64,000 bases of DNA from Deltaproteobacteria bacterium (GCA_015493475.1 WGDC01000008.1:47472-111471); one strand, 5' to 3'; counted from the first letter of the stretch, positions 42,566 to 52,263 are shown. The notes: a model not told the origin generated them from the sequence alone. Made by a program: numbers and translations.

Positions 42566-44608
42566 TTAAAATCTGTATTTAAGGGAAAAATAAATGGTAA
42601 AGGGGCGGCTTTTTTTCTTGCTGTAAATACCAGGTACAGTATATCTCTCATTGAACAGGTTTTTTACTGCCACCTCGGCATCTATGTGTCGGAGAAATGC
42701 GTCCTTGTAAGTGCCCGTCAGGTCGGTTATCCAAAGATTGGTACTGGAAAACCGTTCGGTACCCTTATCGTAATAGCCCGTATAGGCACTGGCGTAGTTT
42801 AGTTTTCCCGATAGTTTTAGCTTAGAGGTAAGGTCGAGCTCTGCCCCAACATTAAAGAGGTTCTTTGGCCCGGTTTCAAACGGGGTCTGCCAATTGGAAT
42901 AAAAAGGCTTCAGGGAGCCGTCCGGTTCAATGATTATGTAATCGAGGACCTTGTATTTTTCTTTGTCGCCGTAATTGTTCAAAAGCGTGGTATTGAACCA
43001 TAGGTTGAGCCAGAAAGCCGGTCTCCAGTTTACAGTTGCCTCTATACCATAAACATCCTGGGAATTGGGCCTGGAAAGCCCGCCGTTTGGATCTTCGTTC
43101 ACGTGATGTTTAATCTCGTTCCAAAACCCGGTGGTCGTTATATGAAGGGTCTTAATGGGTTTCCAATCAACGTTCAGGCTGCTGTTTTGTATCTTCTCCG
43201 GGTCCATGCCCTTCCGGTTGACAAGCTGCGTGTTGTAAGGGGTCCGATAAGCGGTCCCAAAAAGGAGTTTTATGCGAAGTGGCGAGAATGGATGCCAACC
43301 CGCACCGATATTGTAGGAAACGGAATTGTCGTACTGGTTATGGTTATCGAACCTCATTCCTGCCCAGAGGTCAAACCATTTCCAATGCTTTCTCACCTGT
43401 CCGTATACCGAGAACAGGCTGGTGTTGAAATCCTTCTGGGCAATAATAGGCGTAAAGAGAGGATTGCCCGGCTGCAGAAAGTCCGGCAAGAAGCTCTTTG
43501 AAAGTACGGCCCCTGTTATCCGGTTATAACGGTAGGATGTACCTATGGTGAGGAGGCCGGTCGAATCCCACAGTTGCCTGTCAATGAACAGCTCACTGTA
43601 ATAAACGTGGCTGTTTGAATGCCATGACACATCTACGAGCTGTTCTTCAAATGGTATCTTGCTGTAGTAGCTGCTGAAATGGAAATTGTACAGGCCGAAG
43701 TCCCTGGCGGCCTCGAGCCTTATAAATCTGAAGGGAAGCTTTTTCTTTGCCGCCCATTTTTTGTCCGATCCCATCTCGCCAACCACGTAGCGATTGGTCA
43801 TGGTTGACCATCGTCCAGACAGCTTGAGCCACTGTTTCCAGGAAAGGTTAAACACGGTTTCCATGTACTTGGAATCGTCCAGGTTACCACTACCCCGTAC
43901 GTAAGGGGCTGTACACGCTCCCTCATCTTTGCATTTCAGCACGTTGTAGCTGTCATCATAGGCCCGTCTCGAGGTAGCGCTTACCGCCACGAAGCCTTCC
44001 CACAGACCGAAATTTTTTCCGAGACTTACCGTAAAATGCCCTTCATGATCCGGAGTCCCTGCCCTGACTTTAAGGGCGATTCCATCGATGTCCCTTCCCT
44101 CCATGGGCACGATGTTTACCACCCCAGCAAATGCGTCCGGTCCCCAGAGTACTGAGGTAGGACCCTTGATGATTTCTATCCGTTTTACAAAATCCAGGGT
44201 GAGTTCTTCCCCGAGTGGGAAGATGGATTTGGTGCTGTCAGAGGTCATGGGAACAGAGTTGTAAAGAAAGAGGAAGCTGTCAGGAATGCCTCTAAAGAAG
44301 GGCTGGCCCCCCGCCTCCCTGTCTGCTATGTAAAAACCCGGCACCATGGATAGCGCTTCACCAAGGGTACGGAGCCCGTATTTATCTATCCTGTTATGAT
44401 CTATTAGAGAAACAACTGCCGGGGCGTTCTCCGGTGACTCTGGGTGCTTCGACGCACTCGTGACGACTGACAAATCTTCACCAACAAAGAGTACCTTGGT
44501 GGGCACTGCTGCGGCTGCCAGGACCTTGACGGGAACTTCTACCGCAAGGGCGCTTAGGCCCGCACATAGGAGAATTATCAATAGTCTCCATTTTGTCTGA
44601 CTAATCAA
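42566..44608 (-). CDS. TonB-dependent outer membrane receptor
   Basis: A 680-residue outer membrane beta-barrel with an N-terminal signal peptide, a plug domain (YGLRTLGEALSMVPGFYIAD, FFRGIPDSFLFLYNSVPM, IEIIKGPTSVLWGPDAFAGVVNIV) and about 22 predicted strands ending in a terminal phenylalanine after FTIYFSLKYRF, the usual outer membrane insertion mark. Such receptors import iron chelates, cobalamin or other scarce ligands using TonB energy. Its start (TTG, with GGAGGAAGAC before it) overlaps the response regulator stop as TTGA. The ligand is not known; it lies last in an operon with a binding protein and a two-component system. Confidence 0.92.
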   Translation of the reverse strand: MISQTKWRLLIILLCAGLSALAVEVPVKVLAAAAVPTKVLFVGEDLSVVTSASKHPESPENAPAVVSLIDHNRIDKYGLRTLGEALSMVPGFYIADREAGGQPFFRGIPDSFLFLYNSVPMTSDSTKSIFPLGEELTLDFVKRIEIIKGPTSVLWGPDAFAGVVNIVPMEGRDIDGIALKVRAGTPDHEGHFTVSLGKNFGLWEGFVAVSATSRRAYDDSYNVLKCKDEGACTAPYVRGSGNLDDSKYMETVFNLSWKQWLKLSGRWSTMTNRYVVGEMGSDKKWAAKKKLPFRFIRLEAARDFGLYNFHFSSYYSKIPFEEQLVDVSWHSNSHVYYSELFIDRQLWDSTGLLTIGTSYRYNRITGAVLSKSFLPDFLQPGNPLFTPIIAQKDFNTSLFSVYGQVRKHWKWFDLWAGMRFDNHNQYDNSVSYNIGAGWHPFSPLRIKLLFGTAYRTPYNTQLVNRKGMDPEKIQNSSLNVDWKPIKTLHITTTGFWNEIKHHVNEDPNGGLSRPNSQDVYGIEATVNWRPAFWLNLWFNTTLLNNYGDKEKYKVLDYIIIEPDGSLKPFYSNWQTPFETGPKNLFNVGAELDLTSKLKLSGKLNYASAYTGYYDKGTERFSSTNLWITDLTGTYKDAFLRHIDAEVAVKNLFNERYTVPGIYSKKKSRPFTIYFSLKYRF

Positions 44609-45963
44609 TTGTCTTCCTCCAGCTGTTTTAGCCTGGTACGGAACTTGGACCTGGTAAGTCCCAGGAGTTTTGCAGCCGCACTTTGATTTTTTCCTGTTAT
44701 TTCAAGAGCTTGTCTGATTATATCCTTCTCGAGTTCTTCTAAGTTAATCCCTTCGGCAGGCAGCTTGAAGAACTTTTTCGCATCCGCTGTGGTTTGTGTG
44801 TAGAGAAATGACATGTGTTCAGAGGTTATTGGTGGGAGCCCGGCCAGTATGGAGGCCCTTTCCATTGTGTTCGCAAGCTCCCTGATGTTTCCTGGCCAAT
44901 TGTATTCCTTTAGGATCCTCTTTGCTCCTTCTGTCATGAGTTGATCCATTGAGTCAAAATCATCGAGGAATTTCTTGACGAAGAATTCCGCAAGGGGGAT
45001 AATTGCTTCTTTTCTCTCTCTAAGGGGTGGTATATGTACGGGGAATACGTTTATCCTGAAGAACAGGTCCTGGCGGAACCGTCCTGCTTTCACCAGCCCT
45101 TCAAGATCCTGATTTGTTGCGCATATGACCCTGGCGTCAACCTGTATGGACTCGTTGCCTCCGACCCTCTGAATGGTTTTTTCCTGGAGCGCCCTCAGAA
45201 GCTTGGCCTGGGCCTCAAGGGGCAGGTCTCCAATCTCATCGAGGAAGAGAGTGCCGCCTGACGCGTATTCAAAGACCCCTTGTTTTGAGCGTTCAGCACC
45301 GGTGAAGGCACCCTTTTCATGGCCGAAGAGGGTGCTTTCCACTAAGGTATCCGTTATAGCGGCACAGTTTAGCGCAACGAAGCGGTTCTTGTCCCTTGGG
45401 CTATTGTCATGGATGAACCTTGCCACAACCTCTTTACCCGTGCCGGATTCTCCCGTGATGAGAACGGTGGTGTCCGCTTTGGCGGCAACTTTTACGGCAA
45501 GATCCATTACACGCTGCATTGCCTCGGAAACACATACTATCTCCCCGGTCTTTGAAAGCCTCCTAAGCCTGCGCTTGAGGTGAACATTTTCCCGGATAAT
45601 TCTTGACAGGCCGACCGCCTTTTCTACAGATAGTACTATTTGCTCTTCCTCAAAGGGCTTTGTAATGTAGTCCACCGCTCCCTTTTTCATGGCCTCTACT
45701 GCCGATTCTATGGTGGCGTAGGCAGTGATGACTACCACGGGTATTGGCGTTTCAGATTCTTTAACGTGCTGAAGGAGCTGGTATCCGTCTACATCCGGCA
45801 TTCTCAGATCAGTGATTATTACATCAAAGGGCTCCCTTTCCAGAATGCTCAGGGCTTTTTCTCCTGTTTCCGCCTCCTTTATGTAGTGCCCTCTCAGCTT
45901 CAGCATTATAGACAATATGTGTCTTATCTTTTCTTCGTCGTCTACTATTAGTATCCTTGCCAT
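44605..45963 (-). CDS. Sigma-54-dependent response regulator (NtrC family)
   Basis: A 452-residue regulator: receiver domain (ARILIVDDEEKIRHI, phosphorylated Asp in VIITDLRMPDVDGY near residue 53), AAA+ domain with Walker A GESGTGKEVVA and the sigma-54 GAFTGA loop in GHEKGAFTGAERSKQG, and a C-terminal Fis-type helix-turn-helix (ALEITGKNQSAAAKLLGLTRS). It should switch on sigma-54 promoters when phosphorylated by the neighbouring kinase. ATG 45963 lies just after the kinase stop; a start 21 bases upstream has no support. No clear sigma-54 promoter was recognised in the window. Confidence 0.95.
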   Translation of the reverse strand: MARILIVDDEEKIRHILSIMLKLRGHYIKEAETGEKALSILEREPFDVIITDLRMPDVDGYQLLQHVKESETPIPVVVITAYATIESAVEAMKKGAVDYITKPFEEEQIVLSVEKAVGLSRIIRENVHLKRRLRRLSKTGEIVCVSEAMQRVMDLAVKVAAKADTTVLITGESGTGKEVVARFIHDNSPRDKNRFVALNCAAITDTLVESTLFGHEKGAFTGAERSKQGVFEYASGGTLFLDEIGDLPLEAQAKLLRALQEKTIQRVGGNESIQVDARVICATNQDLEGLVKAGRFRQDLFFRINVFPVHIPPLRERKEAIIPLAEFFVKKFLDDFDSMDQLMTEGAKRILKEYNWPGNIRELANTMERASILAGLPPITSEHMSFLYTQTTADAKKFFKLPAEGINLEELEKDIIRQALEITGKNQSAAAKLLGLTRSKFRTRLKQLEEDN

Positions 45964-45965
45964 GG

Positions 45966-47372
45966 TCAGTTGTTCATTTTCCAAAAGACTATTTCTATTT
46001 TTGTTCCCGTTGGCCTGTTATTCTTGACTTCCATCTGCCCCATGTGGGCCTCTATAATCTTTTTGGTGAGAGTAAGTCCAAGCCCTGTTCCCTTGGATTT
46101 GCCCGTAAAAAACGGTTCAAATATCCTTTCTTTTTGATCATCTGGTATTCCTGTCCCCTGGTCCGATACCACAAGCTTATACGAAGCGTCCTGGTCCACG
46201 AGCTCGATAAGCACCTCGGTTCCTTCTGTAGAGGCCTCACAGGCGTTCTTGACTATGTTGATTATCGCCCGTGAAAGTGCCTCCTCGTCGGCCTGTATAA
46301 CGGCTGGACGCGCCCCCGTCTTTACTTTTATGTCTATTTTCCTGGGTTCCCATTCCAATTTCATGCGTCTTGCGATGTGACTGATTAAGGCCGACAGGTC
46401 GGTTCTACTAAAATTAAGGGGTCTTGGCCTCGAAAAGTCCAAGAAGTCGCGGATTAGGAAGTCCAGTCTCCTGATTTCATCTTCTACATAGGAGATCATT
46501 GTGGCCCTGACCTCATCCTCTACTTCCTTTTTCCGGAGTATGTCCAAGGCACCCTTGATGATTCCAAGGGGGTTTTTCACCTCGTGTGCGACAGTCACTG
46601 CAAAGTGTCCCACTTCCGCAAGGGCCTGTTCCTGTATAAGCTTCTGGTAGGTCTCCTCAAGGTCCAGCCTGCTTTCCTTGAGGGCCTGGGTCATGGTGTT
46701 GAACGCGCTGGCAAGTTTCCTGGTTTCAGGCAATGAGCCCTTTTCAAGTCTTACTTCAAGGTCTCCCTCTGCTACTTTTTGTGCAGCCTTTATCAGGTGT
46801 TCCAGGGGTGCCATTAGGGACCTTGTAAAAAATAGGAAAAAGAGGATGCCTGCAAAGAATATCAGGCTTGTCAACAAAAGGTAGCGTTCTCGAAGTTTCG
46901 TAGTGAGCTCGTCTATGCTAGTGGTCACGTATGAGATTTCAACCATTCCTATGACCTTTTTCCCTTTTTCTCCCCTGCCGAAGACAAGGTTCTCGGATGC
47001 GGTTGTAAGCATTACGGGGGCAGATGCCTTTCTCGTGGAAGCGCAGCGCGTCTTGTCTCTTACGCTAGCAAGTATTTGACTCTTGGCGTCCTTTATCTTC
47101 ACCTCCACCACGTCCTTCTCAGCCAGGAGGTTAGATGCCAGCCTCTTGAGCATAGCCTTGTCACCAAGAAGTATGCCCAGCTCGCTGTTTGCTGCCAGAT
47201 ACTTGGCCAGAAAGTCCATCCTGTCGTCGAAGCGTATCAGGAGAAAGTTTTTCGCAAGCTCATTTCCTGCAATTCCGAGTGACAGAGTGGTGACAGCCAT
47301 CAGAACCGCGATGCCTGCAACTAGACGCTGTTGGAAGTTCAAGTCATGGAAAGATAGCGACGGCAACTTCAT
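45966..47372 (-). CDS. Membrane sensor histidine kinase
   Basis: A 468-residue kinase. It has two membrane helices (about residues 15-35 and 165-190) around a periplasmic domain of about 130 residues, a HAMP linker (LMAPLEHLIKAAQKVAEGDL), the HisKA phospho-acceptor in HFAVTVAHEVKNPLGIIKGAL, and the ATPase N, G1 and G2 boxes (IINIVKNACEAS, VSDQGTGIPDD, SKGTGLGLTL). It starts at 47372, overlapping the binding-protein stop as ATGA, and its stop is followed after two bases by the response regulator. What it senses is unknown; the coupled binding protein suggests a periplasmic ligand. Confidence 0.95.
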   Translation of the reverse strand: MKLPSLSFHDLNFQQRLVAGIAVLMAVTTLSLGIAGNELAKNFLLIRFDDRMDFLAKYLAANSELGILLGDKAMLKRLASNLLAEKDVVEVKIKDAKSQILASVRDKTRCASTRKASAPVMLTTASENLVFGRGEKGKKVIGMVEISYVTTSIDELTTKLRERYLLLTSLIFFAGILFFLFFTRSLMAPLEHLIKAAQKVAEGDLEVRLEKGSLPETRKLASAFNTMTQALKESRLDLEETYQKLIQEQALAEVGHFAVTVAHEVKNPLGIIKGALDILRKKEVEDEVRATMISYVEDEIRRLDFLIRDFLDFSRPRPLNFSRTDLSALISHIARRMKLEWEPRKIDIKVKTGARPAVIQADEEALSRAIINIVKNACEASTEGTEVLIELVDQDASYKLVVSDQGTGIPDDQKERIFEPFFTGKSKGTGLGLTLTKKIIEAHMGQMEVKNNRPTGTKIEIVFWKMNN

Positions 47373-48286
47373 TTCGATCTCTCCATGGTTGCCAGGCCTT
47401 TCCACTTTTCGGGTCGGGTTCTGACCAGCATCTCAAGGGCCCTCTTGTTCCATAGCAGCTTGACATGTGGCGGCGTGAAGACACACAGGTGATCCCTGAC
47501 GAGTTTTTCAATAAGCCCCGCTGCCTCTTTCCCCACTTCCTCGTAGTCGATTACAAAGGACAAGAGGGCGCCTGTTTCAAAAAAGAAGCGGTTGAAACCG
47601 CACACGGCCACCCCTTTTAAAAGCGCAGTTTTCGTAATATGAGTGATGATTTTTTCGGAAATCACTACCGAGTCCGGTATAAACAGTATGATGTCGATGT
47701 CTGCGATAATGGGGGCCAGCTTTGCCATTATTTGGGACGGACTGTTTACCTCGAGCGGAAGCAGGGCCAAGTCATTCATCTCAGCACTTTCTGATGCCTT
47801 CCGTATTAACGCACCGTTTTCCTTCCTGTTGAAAAGGACCGCCACCTTTCTGCCTCGGCCGAATTTTTTCCTGATTATTTCTAATTGGAAGGAAATGGGA
47901 ATGCGCAGGTCTATTCCGCAAATTTCGTGGTTCCCGACGAGTTTTCCCAAGTCAAGGGCCATAATAGATAGTTTGTTAGGAATGAAACTGCCATACTTGT
48001 AAAGCAGTCTGACTGCCTCCGGGCCGATGGCCACACAGGTCTGGAATCTTCTGCTTTGTGCATAGTGTTTGGCAAGCTCAAAATTTTCGCTGAGATCAAA
48101 TACCTGGTAGTCGAAGTCTATATTATCCTCAAGGGCGTGGAGGGCCTGGAGATAAGGGCGTATTTTTGAAGACAGGAAGATGCCAATGGGTGGCTCATCG
48201 GCAAAAGCCTGGCCTGTGACCGTTAGCCCGGATAGAAAAAAGGATAAACAAAGCAGGATTACAGGCAGGGGGGAAGCCCTATCCAT
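47369..48286 (-). CDS. ABC-type periplasmic substrate-binding protein, probable sensor partner
   Basis: A 305-residue exported protein. The signal peptide is LPVILLCLSFFLSGLTV with a likely cut after QAFADE. The rest resembles ABC_sub_bind type proteins: PPIGIFLSSKIRPYLQALHA, CVAIGPEAVRLLYKYG, RKVAVLFNRKENG, DIDIILFIPDSVVISEKII, and GVAVCGFNRFFFETGALLSFVIDYEEVG. No permease or ATPase gene is nearby; it is coupled instead to a histidine kinase. It may bind a small ligand and signal to the kinase. It overlaps the RNA methyltransferase gene by eight bases. Confidence 0.82.
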   Translation of the reverse strand: MDRASPLPVILLCLSFFLSGLTVTGQAFADEPPIGIFLSSKIRPYLQALHALEDNIDFDYQVFDLSENFELAKHYAQSRRFQTCVAIGPEAVRLLYKYGSFIPNKLSIMALDLGKLVGNHEICGIDLRIPISFQLEIIRKKFGRGRKVAVLFNRKENGALIRKASESAEMNDLALLPLEVNSPSQIMAKLAPIIADIDIILFIPDSVVISEKIITHITKTALLKGVAVCGFNRFFFETGALLSFVIDYEEVGKEAAGLIEKLVRDHLCVFTPPHVKLLWNKRALEMLVRTRPEKWKGLATMERSK

Positions 48287-49001
48287 TTTTTACTGCCCAG
48301 AGTACCTGTCTTAAAAAACCACGTATAGTCTTTACATCCCTGGAGGTAAGATCCTTTTTTTTGAATAATCTCCTGGCATTGTGGAGCCAGTAAGAGCGGG
48401 TCTGTTTTTCGTAAAGGCCAATGGCCTCAAAGACCTGTTCCATGTGCTCGAACATGCCCTCCTTTTCCCTGATGGACGCAAGGCCGGGCCGGAAAATTTC
48501 TTTCTTGTCTCCGCATGCCAGTCTTATCTCGTAACAGATGATCATCACGCTCTGGGCCAGATTGATTGAGGAGAAGCCAGCGGCTGGTATAGTTATGACC
48601 CAATCACATAATCCCAAATCGTCATTTCTTAGCCCCCACTTTTCCGATCCGAACATGATGCCTATTCTGGTGCCAACAGGGTATGAAATGATTTTCTGCG
48701 CTACGGTTTTAGGAGTATGGGTTGGCCTTCTCTTTCTCCCGGTTCTTGCTGTAGTGCCTGCAAGAAGGTGCAGGTCGGCCACTGCATCCAAGACATGGTC
48801 AAACAGTCTTGCGGAATGAACGATATCCGCAGCCTCGTGGGTAGCCATCTTCAGGATTTTTTCCTCGTGCCAGTTCCTCGGGTTTACGATCCTCAACTCG
48901 GAAAACCCCATGTTCTTGAGGCATCTTGCTGAAGCGCCTATATTTTCCGGGTACCGTGGCTCGTTAAGGATTACTATGATGTCGGTCAAGTCCCTGGCCA
49001 T
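48279..49001 (-). CDS. TrmJ-like tRNA/rRNA 2'-O-methyltransferase (SPOUT family)
   Basis: A 240-residue protein with the SPOUT knot marks of TrmJ-type enzymes: VILNEPRYPENIGASARCLKNMGF at the start, then GTRIGIMFGSEKWGLRNDDL and ITIPAAGFSSINLAQSVMIICYE. These bind SAM and the target nucleotide loop. TrmJ methylates position 32 of some tRNAs; the exact target here is not certain. It starts the operon that runs to the TonB receptor, which is probably a matter of shared transcription and not function. Confidence 0.9.
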   Translation of the reverse strand: MARDLTDIIVILNEPRYPENIGASARCLKNMGFSELRIVNPRNWHEEKILKMATHEAADIVHSARLFDHVLDAVADLHLLAGTTARTGRKRRPTHTPKTVAQKIISYPVGTRIGIMFGSEKWGLRNDDLGLCDWVITIPAAGFSSINLAQSVMIICYEIRLACGDKKEIFRPGLASIREKEGMFEHMEQVFEAIGLYEKQTRSYWLHNARRLFKKKDLTSRDVKTIRGFLRQVLWAVKNG

Positions 49002-49053
49002 AGATTACCCTAATCTTTAGTAAACCGGAGGTTTAAAAGCAAGGATAACCGCT

Positions 49054-49920
49054 ATGACAGGATGCAGCAAAAGACATATAGTTGGAATGTTTGTTGCTGG
49101 TGTTGCGGCCCTTGTTCTGTACGGCTTGGTTGTAGAACCTGAAATGGTGACAGTCAGGCACGTCAAGATTAGGGATCATGTTTTTTACAAGGCCTATGGG
49201 GCACTCAGAATAGTTCATATATCCGATATTCATCTGACCCGCCTTGGTGAAAGGGAAAGACGGATTATTAAGACAATAAACGGGTTAAGACCCGATATCG
49301 TTTGTGTCACAGGCGATCTATGCCAGTGGGGCTGTTCAAGTTCGGATGTCGTCAGCTTCCTGAAGAGTCTAAGGGGAAAGTACGGCGTTTTTGTGGTGCT
49401 TGGCGATTCCGATATGAGTTCAGGCCGGCAAAGGTGTTTTTATTGCCACTATACAGACAACATTCATAGGTTGAGGGAGAAACCGAGGTTCTTGAGGGAT
49501 CAATGCGTGGCCGTTGGAATCGGAGACAGCCGCGAGATGACATTGTGCGGAATCAGCCCGTCTACCGGAAACGACCAATACGCCATGAAAAAATTTTATT
49601 CGGGAATTGTCCAGGCTGGACTGTTAAGGAAAGGTCCAGTCCTGATCCTAAGCCACTTTTCAAGGTACTGGTCTATGCTTCCAGGGGACGAAAGGATACT
49701 TTTCCTGTCCGGCAATACCCACGGGGGGCAGGTATGGACGCCACGGTGGCTTTGGCCCTATCTGTTTCCCGGAAAAGATTACAGGCATCTCATGGGTGTT
49801 TTTCGCTCCGGCAATGGAAAATGGCTTTATGTCAACCCTGGCCTTGGGACAACAAGGGGATTCCCCATAAGAATCGGCGTTCCACCTGAAATTACCTTGA
49901 TCGAGGTGGCACCGGAATAG
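49054..49920 (+). CDS. Metallophosphoesterase with altered catalytic motifs
   Basis: A 288-residue protein with an N-terminal membrane anchor (about residues 9-27) and a calcineurin-type domain. Motif I is HISDIHL (Asp58, His60), motif II VTGDL (Asp88). Motif III, normally GNH[D/E], reads GDSD at 117-120, so both the metal-binding Asn and the catalytic His are replaced. His201 in LSHF remains. The last motif, normally GHTHGGQ, reads GNTHGGQ (220-226). Overall layout recalls YaeI-type lipid phosphodiesterases. The changes suggest loss or change of activity. Confidence 0.82.
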   Translation: MTGCSKRHIVGMFVAGVAALVLYGLVVEPEMVTVRHVKIRDHVFYKAYGALRIVHISDIHLTRLGERERRIIKTINGLRPDIVCVTGDLCQWGCSSSDVVSFLKSLRGKYGVFVVLGDSDMSSGRQRCFYCHYTDNIHRLREKPRFLRDQCVAVGIGDSREMTLCGISPSTGNDQYAMKKFYSGIVQAGLLRKGPVLILSHFSRYWSMLPGDERILFLSGNTHGGQVWTPRWLWPYLFPGKDYRHLMGVFRSGNGKWLYVNPGLGTTRGFPIRIGVPPEITLIEVAPE

Positions 49921-49942
49921 TAAAGATAAGAGGAAAAAGAAG

Positions 49943-49978
49943 GGGGCCTTTGTGCTTTTTGCAAAGGCCCCTGTTTTA
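49943..49978. terminator. Strong bidirectional terminator
   Basis: GGGGCCTTTG (49943-49952) pairs perfectly with CAAAGGCCCC (49962-49971), followed by TGTTTT on the plus strand; the minus strand side has TTCTTTTTCC. It lies between two converging genes. Confidence 0.85.
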
Positions 49979-49997
49979 AGAGAAGAGGAAGGTTCTC

Positions 49998-52241
49998 TTA
50001 TTTTGATATTATCATGGTCCCATCATTAGCATTTGTGCTTACGTGGAAGTGTTTAAGGAATGACATGCCAAGGAGAGGAGTTTTTAAAGCCCCTTCAGCT
50101 AGCTCGTTTGGAATAAAGGCCGGCACATTTTTCTGCTTCAAAACACCTTCAACCTCAATATTTACAAGGCATATATGGCCGCTTACCGAGCCGCCAACAC
50201 CGGTACCTGTAGCGTTAGCACAAAGGTCCTTAGAAAAGGTGCCATTGACGTCTAACAGGCCATAGTCCCGAGCATAGTCTGGACTTAAGGACACATAATT
50301 TGCCCCTGTATCTACTAAAAAGGGAGTGGCTATTCCGTTTACCTTGCCGGCTACTTTGTAACAGTTGCAGTTAGGATCGAGCGGTACCACAACATCCTCG
50401 GTGACCGCAGTGAATTTTTCAGGAACTGACCAGTTCCTGTCTCCAACAGGTCTGTACTGCCACTGGCCCTCTATTTTTCCACCTGTTTCTACATCGAATT
50501 TATCAATTCTGTACAGGTATTCAAAGGGGCCCCAAATGGTGTTCTCCGTAAAGTATATGTCATATTTCCCAGGGCGGATACAGTTGTCAATAAGTACCCT
50601 CTGACCCTGTATGGTAAACTGTTTGCAGACCTGGTCAGAGGTATTGGCATATTTTACCGTAAGCAAAGTCTGCCCCTTTGGTGTCAGCCATACGCCGCTG
50701 AGTTTTCCTCGCTCTTCGTTGAGCGTGAGGGGATACACAATTCCACTTGCATCGTCTATGTATGTGGTAGTTTCTCCGTTGTAGTCTTCTGTTACCACCC
50801 ACCTGCCCTCGAGAGGTGTAATGTGAAGCACATAATAAAGGAGTTCGCGCCAAGACTTATAGTTCTCGATATCTGATGGATCGCCAACAACGGCCCTTAT
50901 TATCCAGTCTCCTTCAAGGCCTATGAGTCTTATTCCACCACCAAAGGGAACAGGTATAAAACTTCTCACGTCCGGCGCATATTGGCCAGATATCCCGACA
51001 TTAGTCTCTTTGTATGGAATAGGAGTAAATTCAGCCATGCGTTGGGCCTGTGTTTTATGATTATAGATTGTACCGTTGTTGTTATAAGGCGCCGTATCGT
51101 CATTGCTGTATGGCAATGCAATGGGAGTGTTCTGTATGTCTCTGGAATAATAAAGATTTTCTGCGCCGGGAACCGGATGGCCCCACTTGCTGAAAACATC
51201 AAAATGGGGCTTCCCATCAATCCAACGGTATGCAAAGACTTGTCCAGGGGCCAGGGATGGATGCTCCGCAAGTATGTAAAGAGCTCCTCTTGTATCTTTT
51301 GAAACGGGTACATTCAGGGTTAAATTCATCCAGTCGGTTGTGGCTACCTTTTCCTCTGCCGCATAACGAAGGGAATTTACATATACCTCCACAGGTATCC
51401 ACCACGTGGACATCTGTCTGTTTACATCTGGAATGCTCGGAAGTGTTTTTAGAAATTTCTTTATATCGTCTATCTTCCAACCCATTTGTGGTGCCAGGCC
51501 TTTTATGAGATCTTCAACAAACGCAGGCTCCTTTTCCCACCACTTTGAAAGGGTAGCAGTGATATTTCCTTTTATCGCCTTATCAATAAAAGCACGTGAA
51601 TTCGATGCGTTTCCATCCGGTACAGTTGGGTCATGAATGGTCGTCGTTACCTGTATCCAGCCCTTTTTTACAATGGGTTTTCCGTCAAAGGCTGCTGTGC
51701 CATCAACTAATTTGTTAACATCCACCGTTACCGTGAAGGTCCCATTTCCATTGGATGAATCAACCACCACCCCGGCAGGATTGCCATTTATGTCAATCCA
51801 CTGCTCGGTCGGTGCGGCTATCCAGCAAAAGTTCAGGGTCTCAGGCCAGCTTATACTGTGCATGGAAAGATCATCAGTGCCATACAAAGGATAACACTTT
51901 TGTCCAGTGGCATTTGATGAGTTTGAGGTTCTTGCCCCGGTTGAATCCACATCATAACATCTCATTCTGGGTATTTTTTCACTAGTACAGTTGCCATCGA
52001 TGCAATTTGGCAGTGCAAACCCAGTAAGGCGAATGGTGATAGGCTCGGGATTATCGAGCTGTTCCTGGTTTACATAGAACTGAAGACTTGTGGGCGATAT
52101 TACTAGGCGGCCCGTCTTTGTGGAGCTACATACCTGATTGTAGGGACTTGCCGTGCTGTCCTCAGCCTGCGCCATGGGGCTGGCGAGCGCCAGACCGCAT
52201 CCTATTATTAATAAAATAAGCGGGACTATTCTTCCCTTCAT
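49998..52241 (-). CDS. Large secreted protein with C-terminal retropepsin-like aspartic protease domain
   Basis: A 747-residue exported protein. The signal peptide is IVPLILLIIGCGLALAS with a cut near AQAED. Residues about 40-600 are unknown: a beta-rich, possibly Ig-like N-terminal part and a middle part with WRELLYYVLHI and many aromatic residues. The C-terminal 120 residues match a single-chain retropepsin-like domain: FLVDTGANYVSLSPDYA with the catalytic DTG at 644-646, and GMSFLKHFHV at the end of the fold. Such domains work as dimers. It is likely an envelope protease or adhesive enzyme; the fusion with the long N-terminal part is unusual. The gene is followed (upstream in coordinate, first in transcript) by the lipoprotein gene. 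Confidence 0.8.
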   Translation of the reverse strand: MKGRIVPLILLIIGCGLALASPMAQAEDSTASPYNQVCSSTKTGRLVISPTSLQFYVNQEQLDNPEPITIRLTGFALPNCIDGNCTSEKIPRMRCYDVDSTGARTSNSSNATGQKCYPLYGTDDLSMHSISWPETLNFCWIAAPTEQWIDINGNPAGVVVDSSNGNGTFTVTVDVNKLVDGTAAFDGKPIVKKGWIQVTTTIHDPTVPDGNASNSRAFIDKAIKGNITATLSKWWEKEPAFVEDLIKGLAPQMGWKIDDIKKFLKTLPSIPDVNRQMSTWWIPVEVYVNSLRYAAEEKVATTDWMNLTLNVPVSKDTRGALYILAEHPSLAPGQVFAYRWIDGKPHFDVFSKWGHPVPGAENLYYSRDIQNTPIALPYSNDDTAPYNNNGTIYNHKTQAQRMAEFTPIPYKETNVGISGQYAPDVRSFIPVPFGGGIRLIGLEGDWIIRAVVGDPSDIENYKSWRELLYYVLHITPLEGRWVVTEDYNGETTTYIDDASGIVYPLTLNEERGKLSGVWLTPKGQTLLTVKYANTSDQVCKQFTIQGQRVLIDNCIRPGKYDIYFTENTIWGPFEYLYRIDKFDVETGGKIEGQWQYRPVGDRNWSVPEKFTAVTEDVVVPLDPNCNCYKVAGKVNGIATPFLVDTGANYVSLSPDYARDYGLLDVNGTFSKDLCANATGTGVGGSVSGHICLVNIEVEGVLKQKNVPAFIPNELAEGALKTPLLGMSFLKHFHVSTNANDGTMIISK

Positions 52242-52263
52242 GATATCCTCCTGTATACTTGAC

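Noticed and set aside
45034..45261. Plus-strand frame opposite the sigma-54 activator
   Set aside because: Shadow of the real gene: the minus-strand frame carries the full AAA+ motifs.
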